From Lichenicoccus sp964247695 (lineage in GTDB: Bacteria > Pseudomonadota > Alphaproteobacteria > Acetobacterales > Acetobacteraceae), in assembly GCA_964247695.1 (NCBI GenBank), contig CAXTVI010000013.1, positions 1-64,000 of the forward strand: DNA of 64,000 nt, given 5' to 3'. The notes below the pieces were generated by a model, which saw only the letters and a list, made by a program, of their open reading frames with translations, searched no databases and was not told the origin of the DNA. Shown in pieces: positions 37,391-45,592 of this stretch. The translations under genes and the position numbers were made by a program. How positions within the stretch are numbered: position 1 is the first letter of the stretch; every line of letters begins with the position of its first letter.

Positions 37391-37881
37391 TACCGAACCG
37401 TGCCGCCCGCATCGCGAAGACCGGCATGGTGTTCAGCCTCGCCGCCTTTGCGCTCCTGGTCGCGTTCAACAACGTCACCGATTACCGGTCGAACTTCCTG
37501 TTCGTGCAGCATGTGCTCGACATGGACACGACATTCCCCGGCAACGCCCTGCGATGGCGCGCGATGGGGCTGCCGCTGGAATGGCACGCGGCCTACCTCG
37601 CGATCATCCTCGGCGAAATTGTCACCGGCGTGCTGTTCACCGTCGCCGGTGTGCGGATGCTGTACGCCCGTGCCGCCGCGTCCGAGGTGTTCTCAGAAGC
37701 CAGTCGGCTTGTGCATTACGGGACGCTGGCCGGTTTCCTGGTCTGGTTCACGGGTTTCACAGTCGTCGGCGGCGAGTGGTTCGCGATGTGGCAGTCCCGC
37801 ACCTGGAACGGCCAGGAGCCCGCCTTCCGCTTCTTCATTACCATGCTGGCGGTCGGGCTCTACGTGCATCAGTCGGAATGA
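37387..37881 (+). CDS. DUF2165-like small membrane protein
   Basis: A 164-residue integral membrane protein with four predicted helices: near 11-28, 68-87, 108-127 and 144-160. The family pattern includes VAFNNVTDYRSNF and FVQHVLDMDTTFP in the first periplasmic loop. No activity is known for the family. It ends the eight-gene plus-strand operon that starts with the second adenine-deaminase paralogue, entering by an ATGA overlap. It could be a transport partner or channel for a pathway compound. Its 3' end overlaps the convergent deaminase gene by 13 bp. Confidence 0.78.
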   Translation: MIPNRAARIAKTGMVFSLAAFALLVAFNNVTDYRSNFLFVQHVLDMDTTFPGNALRWRAMGLPLEWHAAYLAIILGEIVTGVLFTVAGVRMLYARAAASEVFSEASRLVHYGTLAGFLVWFTGFTVVGGEWFAMWQSRTWNGQEPAFRFFITMLAVGLYVHQSE

Positions 37882-39173
37882 AACAGGCGGTCCAGCTCCC
37901 GGTAGCGCGGCGGCACGGCGCCGGTGCCGCGCCCGTTGCGGATTACGAGCCGGTCGGCCTGAGGACGCGAGAGCAGTTCGTTGAGGCTGCGCACGTCGAA
38001 CACCACGAGGTCGGCCGCCTCGCCGATCGTGAACCCTCCCGGGCGGCCCATCCACGCCGCCGGCCGCGCCGTGATCGCGCGCGGCCAGTCCCTGAACGGA
38101 TGATCCAGATGCCCGATGCGCACCGACTGGCTGAACACTTCCAGCATGTCGAGATCCCCATAGGCGAAGAACGGGTCGCGGGTGTTGTCGCTGGCCAGCA
38201 TGACCGGCACGTTGGCGTCGGCGAGTTCATGCAGCAGCGTCACGCCGCGCCAGCGCGGCGTGACGCCTGGTTGGCGGTCCTGCAAGTAGAGGTTGCACAG
38301 CGGCAGGCTGACCACCCCGAGCCCGGCATCGGCGACCAGCACGATGGTCTCGCGCCGGCGTGGCTCCGGCTGCACCGCGAGGTTGCAGCAATGTCCGCAC
38401 AGCACCCTTCCACGAGAGCGGTGCCGGAGCGCGGCACGCGCCACCTGCTCGAGCCCGGTGCCGCTCTCGACTCCGTTCTCGTCGACATGCAGGTCGAGAT
38501 CGAGGCCGTGCTCGCCGGCCAGGCCGAACAGACGGTCAAGCGCGTCCGCAAGGCCAGGCTCGTGCACCACCAGCCCGCCGAGCACGCCGCCCTCGGTCGC
38601 CGCGACCTGTCGCGCTATGGCCTGCCCGGCGTCGCCCGCAAGCTGCGACAGCAGGCAGAGAGAGGCCGCCTGCAACTCGATGCGCCCCCGCCACCGCGCC
38701 TGCATCTCGCGGAACAGGCTCCAGACGATGTCGAGATGCGGCCCGAAGCTGTCGAGATGGGTGCGGATCGAAGAGGTTCCGTGCGCGTATGCCGAGCGCA
38801 GCGAAAACTCCATGCGCACCGCCATGTCCTCGCGCGTCCAATGTGCCTCCCGGTCGGAAGCCGTCGCCGCCAGCGCCTGCGCGAAGGTGCCGTCCGGGTT
38901 CGGCGTGCGCTGCCAGATCTGGCCCTTGTCGAGATGGGTGTGGATGTCGTGGAAGCTCGGCCAGACCAGGGCGCCGTCCAGCGCGACCCTTGGCACGTCA
39001 GGTATTTCGAGTGTCCGGTCGAGGGCGATCAGACGGCCGCCGCGCACCAGCAGATCGACCCGCATCAGGTCGGCGTTCCCGGGTCCGTCGGCCGCGATCA
39101 GACACGCCGGCACGTGCGCGCCGGCCAGGAGGTAGGTGTCGCTGTCGGGCAGGTCGAGGAACGGTGTGATCAT
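37869..39173 (-). CDS. Cytosine-deaminase-like amidohydrolase (CodA family)
   Basis: A 434-residue metal-dependent hydrolase. The ligand set follows CodA: HTHLD near 84, LHVDENG near 235, CGHCCNL near 265 and SDNTRDPFFAYGDLDML near 330. CodA-family enzymes deaminate cytosine, isoguanine or related heterocycles. The ATG at 39173 fits the family length; a longer upstream reading is not supported. It sits alone on the minus strand between two plus-strand parts of the same locus, splitting the ABC binding protein from its ATPase and permease. It has 47 bp to the divergent ATPase gene. Confidence 0.84.
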   Translation of the reverse strand: MITPFLDLPDSDTYLLAGAHVPACLIAADGPGNADLMRVDLLVRGGRLIALDRTLEIPDVPRVALDGALVWPSFHDIHTHLDKGQIWQRTPNPDGTFAQALAATASDREAHWTREDMAVRMEFSLRSAYAHGTSSIRTHLDSFGPHLDIVWSLFREMQARWRGRIELQAASLCLLSQLAGDAGQAIARQVAATEGGVLGGLVVHEPGLADALDRLFGLAGEHGLDLDLHVDENGVESGTGLEQVARAALRHRSRGRVLCGHCCNLAVQPEPRRRETIVLVADAGLGVVSLPLCNLYLQDRQPGVTPRWRGVTLLHELADANVPVMLASDNTRDPFFAYGDLDMLEVFSQSVRIGHLDHPFRDWPRAITARPAAWMGRPGGFTIGEAADLVVFDVRSLNELLSRPQADRLVIRNGRGTGAVPPRYRELDRLFHSD

Positions 39174-39220
39174 CGGTCCGAGCAGAGCCCCCGGGGATCC
39201 CCGATGCAAGCCACCGCCGC

Positions 39221-40009
39221 ATGAACCATTCGGAACCGCCACCGGTGGTGGCGCTGCGCGCAGCCGGGATGGTGTTCGACAATGATGTCCGCGCCCTGGC
39301 GCCGACCGACCTTGCAATCGGCGCCGGCGAGTTCGTCAGCCTGATCGGGCCGTCCGGCTGCGGCAAGAGCACGCTGCTCAAGCTGGTGGCGCAGCTGCAC
39401 GCGCCGTCGGATGGGCGCATCGAGTGGTGGGGCCGCGACGTCCGCCGCGTCGGCGAGGCCGGGCGGCGTCTCGCCTTCGTGTTCCAGGACCCGACGCTGA
39501 TGCCCTGGGCGGACGTCGCCACCAACGTCCGCCTGCCGCTCGATCTCGCCCGCGTTGGGCGAGGGGAGGCGGTTGAGCGCGTGATGGCGGCGCTGCGCCA
39601 GGTCGGGCTCGCGGACCGCCACGCCGAGCGCCCGCACCGGCTGTCCGGCGGCATGCGCATGCGCGTCTCGATCGCGCGCGCACTGGTCACCGAGCCGGAC
39701 CTGCTGCTGATGGACGAGCCGTTCGGCGCGCTGGACGAATTCACCCGCAACCGGCTGGACGAGGACCTGCTGGCGCTGGCGGCCGACCGCCAGCTCACCA
39801 CCCTGTTCGTCACCCATTCGATCGGCGAGGCCGCGTTCCTGTCCTCGCGGGTGCTGGTGATGGCAGCCGCCCCGGGCAGGATCGTCGCCGAGTACCGGAT
39901 CGAGCAGCCGCCGCACGGCGCCGCGACGCGTCTCGACGACCGCTACATGGAGCATTGCCGGTGCCTGTCACGCCTGTTGCACGAAGCCTCCGGGGTGCCG
40001 GCGCCATGA
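39221..40009 (+). CDS. ABC transporter ATPase (TauB/SsuB/ThiZ class)
   Basis: A 262-residue single-cassette ATPase. Walker A GPSGCGKST is at 43-51, the Q-loop is in FVFQDPTLMPWADV, the signature is LSGGMRMRV, and Walker B with D-loop is LLLMDEPFGALDE. The switch histidine is in FVTHSIGEA. The class pairs with NMT1/THI5-like or taurine-type binding proteins, so the binding protein at 31336 is the natural partner. The stop overlaps the permease start (ATGA). Confidence 0.92.
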   Translation: MNHSEPPPVVALRAAGMVFDNDVRALAPTDLAIGAGEFVSLIGPSGCGKSTLLKLVAQLHAPSDGRIEWWGRDVRRVGEAGRRLAFVFQDPTLMPWADVATNVRLPLDLARVGRGEAVERVMAALRQVGLADRHAERPHRLSGGMRMRVSIARALVTEPDLLLMDEPFGALDEFTRNRLDEDLLALAADRQLTTLFVTHSIGEAAFLSSRVLVMAAAPGRIVAEYRIEQPPHGAATRLDDRYMEHCRCLSRLLHEASGVPAP

Positions 40010-40788
40010 CGCCGCTGCTGCAGCGGCCGGCGGTGGCGCGCGTGCTGGCGCCGGCCCTGGTCGGTGCGCTGCTGCTCGGGCTGTGGCAGGCAGGCTGCAC
40101 CGCCTGGCAGGTGCCGTCCTACATCTTCCCCGCACCCGCCGCGATCGCCGGCAGCCTGCAGGCGAACCTGCCGGCGCTGCTGCACGCCCTGCTCGCCACC
40201 ATGGAGGTCACGGTGGTGGCCCTGGCGCTGGCGGTCCTGGTGGGCACGCTGATCGCGTTCCTGTTCGTGCAGAGCCGGGCAATCGAAGTCAGCCTGATGC
40301 CGTATGCGATCATGCTGCAGGTCACCCCGATCGTCGCGGTGGCGCCGCTGATCATCATCCTGGTGAAGAACGTGTTCTGGTCGTTGGTGCTGTGCGCCAC
40401 GGTGATCGCGCTGTTCCCGATGATCTCCAACACCACGCTCGGGCTGCGCAGTGTCGATCCTGGACTGCTCGCCTTCTTCCGCATGAACCAGGCCTCCCGG
40501 CTGCAGACCCTGACCCGCCTGCGAATCCCGAGCGCGCTGCCGTTCTTCCTGGCCGGGCTGCGGGTGTCCGCCGGCCTGTCCCTGGTGGGAGCGGTGGTCG
40601 CGGAATTCGTCGCCGGCACCGGCGGCCGCAGCGCCGGCCTCGCCTACGAGATCCTGCAGGCCTCGTTCCAGCTCGACATCCCGCGCATGTTCGCCGCCCT
40701 GTTCCTGATCACGTTGGCCGGGATCGCGCTGACGCTCGCCACCGCAGCCGCGAGCCGCTGCCTGCTGCGACATCGCCAGCTGGAATGA
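40006..40788 (+). CDS. ABC transporter permease (TauC/SsuC class)
   Basis: A 260-residue inner-membrane permease with about six helices and the EAA-like loop around FFRMNQASRLQTLTRLRIPSALP near 160-180, which contacts the ATPase. Earlier segments include YIFPAPAAIAGSL, typical of the taurine/thiamin-precursor class. The ATG at 40006 overlaps the ATPase stop. With the genes at 31336 and 39221 it would form a complete importer. About 100 bp follow before the M55 peptidase gene. Confidence 0.9.
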   Translation: MTPLLQRPAVARVLAPALVGALLLGLWQAGCTAWQVPSYIFPAPAAIAGSLQANLPALLHALLATMEVTVVALALAVLVGTLIAFLFVQSRAIEVSLMPYAIMLQVTPIVAVAPLIIILVKNVFWSLVLCATVIALFPMISNTTLGLRSVDPGLLAFFRMNQASRLQTLTRLRIPSALPFFLAGLRVSAGLSLVGAVVAEFVAGTGGRSAGLAYEILQASFQLDIPRMFAALFLITLAGIALTLATAAASRCLLRHRQLE

Positions 40789-40891
40789 GGCCGCCCGCAT
40801 CATGCTGCGGGAGGTGCCATCGGCAACCGGTGGCGCGCCGGTCATTCCCGTCCAGCCACTCCCTCCCTGGACCGGAACCTACGGCGCCGCC

Positions 40892-41710
40892 ATGAAAATC
40901 TTCATCTCTGCCGACATCGAGGGCGTCGCCGGGGTTGTGCATCCCGCGCAGGGGCAGCCCGGCAACGGCGAATACGAGCGCGCACGGCGGCTGATGACGG
41001 ACGAGGTCAATGCCGCGGTGGCGGGCGCATTCGACGCGGGCGCCACCGAGGTGCTGGTCAACGATAGCCACGGTCCGCAAACCAACCTGCTGCCGGACAT
41101 GCTCGATCCACGCGCCGAGCTGCTGCTGGGCCGGCCGAAGCGGGGCGGCATGTGCGCTGGCCTCGATGCCAGTTTCGATGCGGTGTTCTTTACCGGCTAC
41201 CATGCCGGTGCGGGGCAGCACGGCGTGCTGTCGCACACGATCAACGGCTTTGCATTCGCCGCTATCCGGCTCGACGGAACCGACTGCGCCGAGGCGACGC
41301 TCTACGGCGCCTATGCGGCGAGCCACGGCGTGCCCGTCGCGCTGCTCACCGGCGACGACCAGCTCATGGCACAGTGCGCCGGCGGGTTTCCGGGAGCGCA
41401 GACGATCGTGGTGAAGCACGCGCTCGGTCAGCGGGCGGCGCGAGCGCTGTCGCCCCACCGTGCCTGCGCGGCAATCCGGGACGGCGCCGCGGCGGCGTTG
41501 CGCAACCTCGAGACCTGCCGTCCTGCGCCGATCGTGGTGTCCTGCCGGCTGGAACTCGACCTCAGCACGGTGGCGATCGCGGACCTGGCTGCAATCATCC
41601 CTGTCGCCGATCGCGTCGGTCCGCGAACGGTCGCGTTTGCCGCGACCGGGATCGGCGATGTGCTGGACTGGATCAATACGGTGTCGGTTCTCGCCGGCTC
41701 GTTGCGCTGA
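40892..41710 (+). CDS. M55-family D-aminopeptidase (DppA-like)
   Basis: A 272-residue zinc peptidase of the DppA family, which cleaves N-terminal D-amino acids from peptides or amides. The N-terminal MKIFISADIEGVAGVV has the zinc ligands D8 and E10. VNDSHGPQTNLLPD near 55 and FFTGYHAGAG near 100 provide the remaining conserved histidines. The ATG at 40892 matches the family start exactly, though the ribosome site is weak. It is probably cotranscribed with the ABC genes. In this island it may hydrolyse an amide product rather than a peptide. Confidence 0.86.
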   Translation: MKIFISADIEGVAGVVHPAQGQPGNGEYERARRLMTDEVNAAVAGAFDAGATEVLVNDSHGPQTNLLPDMLDPRAELLLGRPKRGGMCAGLDASFDAVFFTGYHAGAGQHGVLSHTINGFAFAAIRLDGTDCAEATLYGAYAASHGVPVALLTGDDQLMAQCAGGFPGAQTIVVKHALGQRAARALSPHRACAAIRDGAAAALRNLETCRPAPIVVSCRLELDLSTVAIADLAAIIPVADRVGPRTVAFAATGIGDVLDWINTVSVLAGSLR

Positions 41711-41771
41711 CGCGCCGCGCGGCAGTATGGCCTCCCGGCGTAATCATGCCGGGGATGGCGCAGTGCGGCCG

Positions 41772-42071
41772 CTACAACCCGGCCTGTATGTCGGCGAGCC
41801 AGCCGCGCGCCTTGCGGATCTCATCCCAGGGCGGCCCGCTGAGCGGGAAGTGGCCCGCCATGATCATGCTCAGGACGGCGTTCAGATGGCTCAGCCGCTG
41901 ACGTTTCGCCACGCTGTCGCGCCCGTCGCGAGCAGCTACCGTGTCGCGCACGGCGCTCACCTGCGTCACGGCGTCGGAGAACGCGGCGCCATCGCGCTCG
42001 GGGGCCGCCGCGATCGCCCGGTCCAGCGAGGCCAGCGCCCGGGCGATGCGCTCATCCGGCAAGGCGCTCAC
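41772..42071 (-). CDS. Small hypothetical protein downstream of formate dehydrogenase alpha
   Basis: A 99-residue, mostly helical soluble protein starting at a GTG that overlaps the end of the formate dehydrogenase alpha gene by 20 bp. This overlap argues for cotranslation and for a real gene. Visible features are RIARALASLDRAIAAAP at the start and PWDEIRKARGWLADIQAGL at the end; there are no cysteines and no membrane segment. I do not recognise the family. Given its position, it could be an assembly chaperone or accessory factor of the selenoenzyme. Confidence 0.6.
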   Translation of the reverse strand: MSALPDERIARALASLDRAIAAAPERDGAAFSDAVTQVSAVRDTVAARDGRDSVAKRQRLSHLNAVLSMIMAGHFPLSGPPWDEIRKARGWLADIQAGL

Positions 42072-45000
42072 CCCCCGGATGCGCCAGCCGGCCCGGCCTC
42101 AGGTTGCAGGTGATGGCCTTGGTGCTGTGGATGCTGACATTCGGATCGCCGCTGATGGCGAACAGGACGTTGGCGATGGCGCCTGTCGCGTAGCCTTCGT
42201 TGCCGAACAGCCACGGCATGCCGATCTGGTGCACGGTGCGGCCACCCAGCCTGAACGCCCGCATGCGCTCGGTGACCAGGGCGCGCACCTCGATCTCCCC
42301 GCGCAAGGTCGACAGGACCGTCCAGTCGAGGCTCTTCAGGCCATGCTCCGCTGCAAGCTCCGGCGAGATCTCGACGAAGTTCTCCGGCTGCAGCTCCGCG
42401 GTGTGCGGCATCACTCGGCTCGGGATGCCGCCGCAATGCATCTCGGTCAGCCGGTAGGTGGTGAAGATGTACGGGAACCGCGGGTCCTCGGCCGGATGCA
42501 TCTCGTTGCCGGGCCGCGTCCATAGTTTGGCGACCGGATTGTAGGATCGCGTGGTGTACATCAGGTTCTTCACCGGGCTCTCGACCGGCTCGTAATGCGC
42601 CGGCAGCGGACCGTCCTGCAGCCCGGACGGCACGAACAGCATGGCCTTGCCATCGGCTTCCATGATGAACGGGTCGGCGCCGCTATGTGCGTCCATGCCG
42701 TGCGGCCGGGTGCTCCAGTCGGGCTGGTAGCTTGGCGGCTTCTCCTCCTCGAAATCCGGCACGTCGTTGCCGGTCCAGAGATGCGCGTCCTCGTCCCACC
42801 AGATCGCCTTCTTGCGCTCCGACCAGGGCTTGCCGTCGGGATCGGCGGACGCCCGGTTGTACAGCGTGCGCCGGTTCGCAGGCCAGGCAAACGCCCAGCC
42901 GGCGTGGCTGTTCGGGCCGCCCGGCAGATCCGGCTTGCGCGAGCGCGCCACGTTGTGGCCGTCGCGCGGATAGATGCCGGAATACATCCAGCCGCCGCAC
43001 GCGGTGCTGCCGTCGTCCTTGAGTTCCTTGAACGAGGCGACCTGTTTGCGATCGGCCACGGTGTAGCCGTTGATCTCGCGCAGCACCGCCTCGGGATCGG
43101 GCTCGTGTTTTTCGCCGCGCACCGGATAGGTCCAGGTCAGCGCCTGCAGCCCGCGGTCGCGCGGCTCGGTGCTGTCCGCGTAGAGCTCCTTCAGGCGGCG
43201 CCCGAGATGATAGACGAACCAGAGGTCGGACCGGCTGTCGCCCGGCGCCTCGCACACCATGTCGTGCCACTGCACCAGCCGGCTGGTGTTGGTTACGGTG
43301 CCGTCCTTTTCGCCCGGCATCGCCGCCGGCAGGAAGAACATCTCGGTGCCGATCTGCGCCGGCGTGAGCTCGCCGCGCTGCACGAGCCGGCTGTTCTTCC
43401 AGAAGTTGGCGGTCTCGGTCATGGCAAAGTCCCGAACGACCATCCACTGCAGCTTCGAGAAGCCGCGCACCACCATGTCGGAATTGACCGCGCCCACCAC
43501 CGGGTTCTGCCCCAGGATGAACGAGCCGCGCACCATGCCATCCGCCATCGCCAGCGTCGTCGGCTCGTACGAGAGGTCGCCGGTCAGCTTCGGCAGGTAC
43601 TGGTAGCCGTACTCGTTCGCGGCGGTGGCTCCCTCGCCGTACCAGGCCTTGAGCAGGCTCACCACGTATTTCGGCATGTTCGCCCACCAGCCGGTGGTCG
43701 GCGTCTCGGTATGCAGGAACTCCTCGAGCGTATTGTGCTGGCTAAACACGTTCGGCTGCGGCAGGTAGGTCGGCAGCATGTTGTAGAGCGTCGGGATGTC
43801 GGTCGAGCCCTGGATGCTGACATGGCCGCGCAGCGCCATGATGCCGCCGCCGGGCCGTCCGACATTGCCGAGCAGGCTCTGGATGATCGTCGAAGCCCGG
43901 ATGATCTGCACGCCGACGGAATGATGCGTCCAGCCGACCGCGTAGCAGAACGCGCCGGTGCGCTCGCGGCCGGAGTTGCGCGCCAGCGCATCGGCCACGC
44001 GCAGGAACGTCTCGGCCGGGCAGCCGGTGATCTGCTCGACCATCTCCGGCGTGTAGCGCGCGTAGTGCCGCTTCATGATCTGGTAGACGCACAAGGGATG
44101 CTCGAGCGTCATGTCGACCGGCGGCCGGCTTTCCGTCATCGCCTCGAAGTCGCCGTCCTCGTCCTGCTCCTGCTTCTTCGCGCGATGCTCGGAGACCGAG
44201 GAGGGGACGACCTTGCCCTTGTACTGCCAGGTGTCTTCCTCATAGGACCCGGTCGTCGCATCGAAGCCGGAGAACACGCCGTCATTGTCGTCGGGGCCGA
44301 GATAGCCGTCCTCGATGATGTGGGCGATGTTCGTGTAGTTCAGGGCGAAATCCCGGAACCACAGGTCGTTCTCGAGAATGTGACGGATGATCCCGCCCAG
44401 GAAGGCGATGTCGCTACCGGCGCGGATCGGCGCATGGATGTCGGCCAGCGCCGAGGTCCGGGTGAAGCGCGGATCGACATGGATGACGGTCGCCCCACGG
44501 CGCTGCGCTTCCACGACGAAGCGGAACGCGATCGGATGGTTCTCCGCCATGTTGGAGCCCATGATGACCACGCAGTCGGAGGATTCCAGGTCCCACAGGG
44601 ACATGGTGGCGGCGCCGCGGCCGTAGGAGGTGCCCAGACTGGGCACCGATGAGGAGTGTCAGATCCGGGCTTGGTTCTCGACGCTCACGATGCCCAGGCC
44701 ACCGGTGAACAGCTTCTTGATGAGGTAGTTTTCCTCGTTGTCCATGGTGGCGCCGCCGAGCGAACTCACGCCCAGCGTGTGGTTGATCGCGCGGCCATCC
44801 GGCAAGGCCTCCGCGAAGGTGTCGTCCCGGGTCTGCTTGGTGAGTTGCGCGATGCGCTCCATGCACCAGTCGAGCGGCTTCGGCTCCCACGTGTCTGAAT
44901 AGGGGGCGCGGTAGAGGGCGTTCGAGATGCGCGCCGGCGACAGCAGCATGCCGAGCGTGCCGGCGCCCTTCGGGCAGAGCGTGCCCTGGTTCACCGGGCT

Positions 45001-45255
45001 GCGCGGATCGCCCTCGATATGGATCGGCTTGCCGTTCTTGGAGTAGATCAGCTGGCCGCACCCGACGGCGCAGAACGGGCACACGCTGGTGCCGACGCGG
45101 TCGGCTTCCTCGAGACGAGGGCGCAACGTGTCGGATGCGTGGCTGCGCGAGGCGTCGGTGAACAGGGGCTTGCCGGCGAGCTGACGCGGCAGGCTCCAGT
45201 CGCGGACGAAATCGCGGGTGCGGGCGACGACACCCTTTTTGAGCTTCTTCACCAC
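42052..45255 (-). CDS. fdoG: Selenocysteine formate dehydrogenase, alpha (Mo/W) subunit
   Basis: A 1067-residue bis-MGD oxidoreductase read through an in-frame UGA at 44659-44661. The UGA encodes Sec199 in NQARI-Sec-HSSSVPSLGTS, the metal ligand and catalytic residue of FdnG/FdoG-type enzymes. Upstream lies the [4Fe-4S] site C59-x2-C62-x3-C66-x27-C94 (VCPFCAVGC and LCPKGA). Downstream are long molybdopterin-binding domains ending near 1067. A 19-nt SECIS hairpin starts 11 nt after the UGA. The start is one of two adjacent GTGs (45255 or 45252) after GGGAG. There is no twin-arginine or hydrophobic signal in the N-terminal 55 residues, so the subunit should stay in the cytoplasm. It is divergent from the Fe-S and membrane subunits. 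Confidence 0.95.
44629..44647 (-). promoter_or_regulatory. Bacterial SECIS element (SelB-binding hairpin)
   Basis: On the minus-strand mRNA, GGUGCCC and GGGCACC form a perfect 7-bp stem around the loop AGUCU (8-9 bp if the loop closes further). It begins exactly 11 nt after the UGA. From memory the E. coli fdhF element has the same 11-nt spacing, the same CAUCGGU approach and a GGUCU loop. This hairpin should bind the C-terminal domain of SelB. Confidence 0.9.
44659..44661 (-). other. UGA codon recoded as selenocysteine
   Basis: The UGA interrupts an otherwise continuous reading frame (45255 to 42052). It falls at the position where homologous formate dehydrogenases carry Sec or Cys, and is followed by the conserved histidine. 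The flanking SECIS hairpin and the nearby selA, selB, selC and selD support recoding rather than a nonsense mutation. Confidence 0.95.
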
Positions 45256-45347
45256 CGTCTCCCGAACCAGCGCATGTTATCCGAACCTACTGTATCATCT
45301 GGAGTTGGAGGGCGTGAGCGCACGGGTGCGTGAGGAGTGGGACGCCG

Positions 45348-45581
45348 ATGCCGACGATGACCGGGACCGTGACGATCGTGCAGGAAAGCCGCTTCCAGCT
45401 GACCGATGAGGCCGGGATCTCCCACCTGTTCCTGCTCGGCCATGCCTCGATGGCGGAGCCCGAGCAGCTGGCGCCGCTGCAGCACACACAGGCCCGTGTC
45501 CGCGTCACCTATATCCAGCCCCGGAACATCATCGGTATGGTTGCGAAACACGTCGAGGTCGAGGACGCCTCCGGCCAATAG
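45348..45581 (+). CDS. Small hypothetical protein upstream of formate dehydrogenase beta
   Basis: A 77-residue, beta-rich soluble protein (MTGTVTIVQESRFQL, then ARVRVTYIQPRNIIGMVAKHVEVED) that looks like a small barrel, perhaps OB-fold. No signal, cysteine or membrane segment is seen. The ATG at 45348 has GAGGAG 10 nt upstream; an ATG at 45357 and a GTG at 45330 are alternatives. It is first in the plus-strand unit, 11 bp before the Fe-S subunit. I do not recognise it. The position suggests a role in assembly or regulation of the selenoenzyme. Confidence 0.65.
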   Translation: MPTMTGTVTIVQESRFQLTDEAGISHLFLLGHASMAEPEQLAPLQHTQARVRVTYIQPRNIIGMVAKHVEVEDASGQ

Positions 45582-45592
45582 GAGACTCGACC

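Noticed and set aside
44656..44664. Premature stop making fdoG a pseudogene or two separate genes
   Set aside because: The frame continues with full conservation on both sides, the UGA is at the Sec position, a SECIS hairpin follows, and the Sec machinery is adjacent.
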